From Plasticicumulans lactativorans (GTDB taxonomy: Bacteria; Pseudomonadota; Gammaproteobacteria; Competibacterales; Competibacteraceae), in the NCBI RefSeq assembly GCF_004341245.1, contig NZ_SLWY01000022.1:3416-63669 (forward strand): a stretch of 60,254 nt of DNA, given 5' to 3'. This document shows positions 56,927-60,254 of the stretch, in pieces. The notes below the pieces were generated by a model. That model was not told the DNA's origin. It saw only the letters and a list, made by a program, of their open reading frames with translations, and made no database searches. A program made the translations under genes and the position numbers. How positions within the stretch are numbered: the first letter of the stretch is position 1; each line of letters starts with the position of its first letter.

Positions 56927-57892
56927 ATGCGTGCGATGCAACTGCTGCTGACGGGGGGCTGCGCACTGCTCGCGGTGGCGTGCAGCAGCACCGGGGACAA
57001 GACCGCGAACCTGCGTGTGGAGGCACCGAGCAAGAGCGGCAACCCGCTGAACTACGAGGTGTTCGGGAAACGCTACGCGATCCTCGGCACCAGCGAGGGC
57101 TACCGCGAGCGCGGCATCGCGTCGTGGTACGGCGATGATTTCCACGGCAAGCGCACGTCGAGCGGCGCGCCCTTCGACATGTATTCGATCTCGGCGGCCC
57201 ACAAGACCCTGCCGATCCCGACCTGGGTCAAGGTCACCCACCTCGCCAACGGCAAGAGCCTGGTGCTGCGCATCAACGACCGCGGCCCCTTCGTCGGCGA
57301 CCGCGTCATCGACCTGTCCTACGCCGCGGCGAAGGAACTCGGCATGACCAGCAAGGGGACCGGCGAGGTGCTGATCGAGGCGATCCCCCCCTACCAGACG
57401 CTGGCCGACGCCGGTCGCCGGCCACGCCCCGCCGGCGCCACGGGCGCCACGCTCGTCGCCTCGGCGAGCCCGGCGCCGACCCCGCTGCCGGCCGCGGCGC
57501 TGCCCCTGGAGCCCGTGTCGAGCGCCAGCGTCGTCGTCGCGGCAGCGACGCCGCCGGAGCCACCGCCGGTCGCCACCCCCGTCGTGGCTGCGCCCGCCGC
57601 CGTCCCGGCGCGCACGCTCGCCGCCGCGGCGCCGCGCGCGGCCAGCCCGCTGCCGCCCACGAACGGCGGCGTCTTCCTGCAGATCGGTGCGTTCTCCGAC
57701 CGGCGCAACGCCGAGAACCTGCGCCTGCGCGTGCGCCCGCAGTTCGCCCAGGGGATCTACCTCGACGACTCGCGCGGCGACGGCCTGACCCGCGTCAAGA
57801 TGGGCCCGTTCCTGTCGCCGATCGACGCCGAACGCGCCATCGCGCGCGTCGACACGCTCGGCCTGGGCCATCCGCGCATGGTCATCGACTGA
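56927..57892 (+). CDS. rlpA: Septal lytic transglycosylase RlpA
   Basis: The 321-residue lipoprotein has the lipobox AVAC (Cys about 19), a double-psi beta-barrel with RGIASWYGDDFHGKRTSSGA and VLRINDRGPFVGDRVIDLSY (catalytic His/Asp region), an Ala/Pro linker (about 165-240), and a C-terminal SPOR domain (GGVFLQIGAFSDRRNAENLR). SPOR binds denuded glycan at the septum. Confidence 0.95.
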   Translation: MRAMQLLLTGGCALLAVACSSTGDKTANLRVEAPSKSGNPLNYEVFGKRYAILGTSEGYRERGIASWYGDDFHGKRTSSGAPFDMYSISAAHKTLPIPTWVKVTHLANGKSLVLRINDRGPFVGDRVIDLSYAAAKELGMTSKGTGEVLIEAIPPYQTLADAGRRPRPAGATGATLVASASPAPTPLPAAALPLEPVSSASVVVAAATPPEPPPVATPVVAAPAAVPARTLAAAAPRAASPLPPTNGGVFLQIGAFSDRRNAENLRLRVRPQFAQGIYLDDSRGDGLTRVKMGPFLSPIDAERAIARVDTLGLGHPRMVID

Positions 57893-57937
57893 TCCGGGCG
57901 ATCCTGCGGCGGGCTGTATTCGGGGGGCGGCGGCCGG

Positions 57938-57943
57938 TAGAAT
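57938..57943 (+). promoter_or_regulatory. Candidate -10 of the dacC gene
   Basis: TAGAAT matches five of six -10 positions and lies 49 bp before the start codon in the 99-bp gap after rlpA; no clear -35 is seen at 17 bp. Confidence 0.35.
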
Positions 57944-57991
57944 CGGCCACCTCCCCGGCCTTTCCCCCTCCAGGATTTTTCGCTTTCCGCC

Positions 57992-59149
57992 ATGTCCAAG
58001 CCGTCCCTGCTGCGCCCCCTGCTGTATCTCTGCCTGCTGCTCGGCGGCATCCTGCGCGCCGTCGCCGCCGACATCCCGCCGCTGCCCGACCTGCCCGTAC
58101 GCGCCCACGTGCTGATCGACTACCACTCGGGGCGCGTGATCGCCAGCAGTCACGGTGACGACCGCATGGAGCCGGCGAGCATCACCAAGCTGATGTCCGC
58201 CTACGTGATCTACGAAGCGCTGCGCGACGGCAAGATCAAGATCGGCGACGAGGTCTACATCAGCGAGGCGGCATGGCGCACCGAAGGATCGCGCATGTTC
58301 GCCAACGTCGGCTCGCGCGTGCCGCTCGACGCGCTGTTGATGGGCATGGTGATCCAGTCGGGCAATGACGCCACGGTGGCGCTCGCCGAGCACGTGGCGG
58401 GCTCCGAGGCGACCTTCGCGAACCTGATGAACAAGACCGCCGAGCGCCTCGGCATGAAGAATTCGCACTTCGTCAACGCCACCGGCCTGCCCAACCCCGA
58501 GCACTATGCGTCGGCGCACGACATCGCGATCCTGGCACGCGCCCTGATCCACGACTTCCCCGAGCAGTACGCGCGCTACTCGGTGCGCGAGTACGCCTTC
58601 AACAACATCACCCAGCACAACCGCAACCGCCTGCTCTGGCAGGACCCGACGGTCGACGGCGTCAAGACCGGGCACACCAGCAGCGCCGGCTTCTGCCTGG
58701 TGTCCTCGGCGAAGCGCGAGGACGGGCGCATGATCGCGGTGGTGCTGGGCGCCAAGCTCGAGAAGGAGCGCTTCAGCTCGAGCCAGACGCTGCTCAACTA
58801 CGGTTTCAGCTTCTTCGAGTCGCGCCGGCTCTACGCCGCCAGCGAGACGCTCGCCGAGCCGCGCATCTGGTTCGGCAACACCGACAAGCTCGCCCTCGGG
58901 CTCGCCGAGCCGCTGGTGGTGACGTTCCCGAAAGGGCGCTACGACGCGCTCAAGGCCTCGGTCACCGTCGACCCGGAAATCCAGGCGCCGGTCACGCAGG
59001 GCGAGGTGCGCGGCAAGGTCAGCGTCACGCTCGACGGCAACCCGGTCGCCGAGGTGCCGCTGGTCGCGCTGAAGACGGTCGATGAAGGCGGCTTCTTCTC
59101 GCGCCTGCTCGACTACGTGCTGCGCTTCTTCCACCAGTTGTTCGGCTGA
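57992..59149 (+). CDS. dacC: D-alanyl-D-alanine carboxypeptidase (PBP5/6 family)
   Basis: The 385-residue precursor has a signal peptide (cleavage near AVAAD, about 25), the transpeptidase fold with [14 protein letters not shown] (SxxK), [14 protein letters not shown] (SxN) and [13 protein letters not shown] (KTG), a beta-rich PBP5 C-terminal domain, and an amphipathic tail ([15 protein letters not shown]) for membrane anchoring. It trims the terminal D-Ala of pentapeptides. The exact paralogue (DacA or DacC) cannot be told. Confidence 0.95.
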   Translation: MSKPSLLRPLLYLCLLLGGILRAVAADIPPLPDLPVRAHVLIDYHSGRVIASSHGDDRMEPASITKLMSAYVIYEALRDGKIKIGDEVYISEAAWRTEGSRMFANVGSRVPLDALLMGMVIQSGNDATVALAEHVAGSEATFANLMNKTAERLGMKNSHFVNATGLPNPEHYASAHDIAILARALIHDFPEQYARYSVREYAFNNITQHNRNRLLWQDPTVDGVKTGHTSSAGFCLVSSAKREDGRMIAVVLGAKLEKERFSSSQTLLNYGFSFFESRRLYAASETLAEPRIWFGNTDKLALGLAEPLVVTFPKGRYDALKASVTVDPEIQAPVTQGEVRGKVSVTLDGNPVAEVPLVALKTVDEGGFFSRLLDYVLRFFHQLFG

Positions 59150-59157
59150 GCCGCGCA

Positions 59158-59421
59158 ATGGCGGCCGACACGCTTCTCACCTTCCCCTGCGACTTCCCGA
59201 TCAAGGTGGTCGGACGCGGCGATGCCGATTTCGACGCGCTGGTGATCGCGATCGCGCAGCGCCACGCCCCCGACCTCGACCTCACCCGCGTGCTCGGGCG
59301 CAACAGCCGCCACGGCAACTGGCGCGCCGTCACGCTGGTGGTGCGCGCCACCAGCCAGGCGCAGCTCGACGCGCTGTACGGCGAGCTCAGCGCGCACGAA
59401 CGCGTGACGATGGCGCTATGA
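59158..59421 (+). CDS. ybeD: YbeD, DUF493 ACT-like protein
   Basis: The 87-residue protein starts [20 protein letters not shown] and ends [14 protein letters not shown], the YbeD pattern. The fold resembles allosteric ACT domains. It always sits between dacA and lipB in this cluster. The stop overlaps the lipB start (ATGA). Confidence 0.94.
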   Translation: MAADTLLTFPCDFPIKVVGRGDADFDALVIAIAQRHAPDLDLTRVLGRNSRHGNWRAVTLVVRATSQAQLDALYGELSAHERVTMAL

Positions 59422-60098
59422 AGCGGCCAGCGGGCGAACGCCAGGCAGTGGTCCGCGACCTCGGCCTGCGCGCCTACGCGCCGGTGTTCGCGGCGATGCA
59501 GGCCTTCACCAGCGCGCGCGACGAGAGCACGCCCGACGAGATCTGGCGGGTGCAGCATCCGCCGGTGTTCACGCAGGGGCTCGCCGGCAAGGCCGAGCAC
59601 CTGCTCGCGACCGGCGACATCCCGGTCGTGCAGGTGGATCGCGGCGGGCAGGTGACCTACCACGGCCCCGGGCAGCTGGTGATCTACACGCTGCTCGACC
59701 TCGTCCGCGCCGGCCTCGGCGTGCGCGCCCTGGTGAGCGCGCTCGAAGGCAGCGTGATCGACCTGCTCGCCGGCTTCGGCATCGACGCGCACGCACGGCC
59801 CGACGCGCCCGGCGTGTACGTGGCCGGCGCCAAGATCGCTTCGCTCGGACTGCGGGTGCGGCGCGGGCGCAGCTACCACGGCGTGGCGTTCAACATCGAC
59901 ATGGACCTCGAACCGTTCGCGCGCATCAATCCCTGCGGCTATGCGGGACTGGCCATCACCCAGCTCCGTGACCTGCAGCCGAATTTCGAATGGCAAAAAG
60001 TCACCGACGATCTTTTGCATCATCTGGCAGTTCGACTAGACTACACCGCCCTGCCCGCCGTGCGGGAGCCGCCCACCGCCCTGATCGAGGATGCCTGA
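59418..60098 (+). CDS. lipB: Octanoyl-ACP:protein octanoyltransferase
   Basis: The 226-residue enzyme moves octanoate from ACP to lipoyl domains. It has [20 protein letters not shown], the catalytic lysine in [14 protein letters not shown] and the catalytic cysteine in [14 protein letters not shown]. The start at 59418 was chosen for its ATGA overlap with ybeD; the frame is open further upstream. Confidence 0.97.
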   Translation: MKRPAGERQAVVRDLGLRAYAPVFAAMQAFTSARDESTPDEIWRVQHPPVFTQGLAGKAEHLLATGDIPVVQVDRGGQVTYHGPGQLVIYTLLDLVRAGLGVRALVSALEGSVIDLLAGFGIDAHARPDAPGVYVAGAKIASLGLRVRRGRSYHGVAFNIDMDLEPFARINPCGYAGLAITQLRDLQPNFEWQKVTDDLLHHLAVRLDYTALPAVREPPTALIEDA

Positions 60099-60254
60099 AT
60101 GGCCGAACAGACCCCGAGCCCGACCGCAACCGTTCGCACGCCGACCGAGCGTGTCGTGGCCGGCGAGAAACTGCGCGGAGCCGACAAGGTCGCGCGCATC
60201 CCGGTCAAGATCGAGCCGACCACCGCGGCCACGCGGCTGAAGAAACCCGAGTGG
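60099..60254 (+). CDS. lipA: Lipoyl synthase, N-terminal fragment
   Basis: The frame starts at the ATG that touches the lipB stop and continues to the window edge (52 codons). [20 protein letters not shown] and the final RLKKPEW match the N-terminal extension of LipA, just before the iron-sulfur cysteine motifs. LipA inserts sulfur into octanoyl groups. The rest lies outside the window. Confidence 0.92.
   Translation, partial: MAEQTPSPTATVRTPTERVVAGEKLRGADKVARIPVKIEPTTAATRLKKPEW

Overview
The window is about 60 kb of very GC-rich DNA (roughly 70% or more G+C) from a proteobacterium. The gatC/mreB divergence followed by mreBCD-mrdA-rodA-mltB-rlpA-dacC-ybeD-lipB-lipA, together with mpl, ubiX, hslO, bfd/bfr and prkA-yeaH-spoVR, is a gamma-/betaproteobacterial gene order. 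The genus cannot be fixed from the sequence alone. No rRNA, tRNA, transposase or integrase gene was seen.

Region 1 (1-13283) is a type I-G (formerly I-U) CRISPR-Cas locus, read entirely on the minus strand. Its order is csb1 (Cas7), csb2 (Cas5-Cas6), cas3 (helicase then HD), a Cas8-like gene, a cas4-cas1 fusion, cas2, a leader, and an array of 15 complete and one partial 37-bp repeats that runs off the left edge. Upstream of csb1 lie a HIRAN-domain gene, a DUF1127 gene and a WYL-domain regulator.

The 740-bp gap between csb1 and the HIRAN gene is the most interesting part of the window. It holds a degenerate repeat-spacer-repeat unit (10511-10620) whose two hairpins are kept by covariation or a G.U pair. 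The single pseudo-spacer matches 15 of its first 18 positions to a site (11056-11073) that follows a TTG PAM and abuts a candidate minus-strand promoter. Mismatches fall at positions 6, 8 and 12. Between that promoter and the mini-array is a short open frame with a strong Shine-Dalgarno sequence and seven consecutive arginine codons, none of them CGC or CGG. This layout (promoter, Arg-run ORF, degenerate mini-CRISPR, partial seed match at the promoter) is what a CreTA/CreR-type guard or self-regulatory RNA would look like in a type I-G system. A 31-bp box shared by csb1 and the HIRAN gene suggests co-regulation.

Region 2 (13356-31825) is mostly housekeeping: a DUF349 protein, a CHASE4-GGDEF cyclase, a run of four membrane/redox genes (flavin disulfide oxidoreductase, TVP38, sterol-desaturase family, DUF2339), hemB with a coupled unknown gene, lgt with an AI-2E-family permease, a GAF protein, srkA with a YajG-like lipoprotein, Fur-controlled bfd beside bfr, and a class I aminotransferase.

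Region 3 (31826-39322) carries the stress operon prkA-yeaH-spoVR behind a candidate sigma-54 promoter, then mepA, a TPR lipoprotein and a universal stress protein. Region 4 (39340-50096, minus strand) holds a thioesterase, rluE, a GGDEF protein, a hydrolase, a LON-domain protein, ubiX, mpl, hslO, a previously easy-to-miss 49-residue lipoprotein coupled to gatB, and gatB-gatA-gatC. Region 5 (50218-60254, plus strand) is the rod-shape and septal peptidoglycan cluster ending in lipB and the start of lipA.
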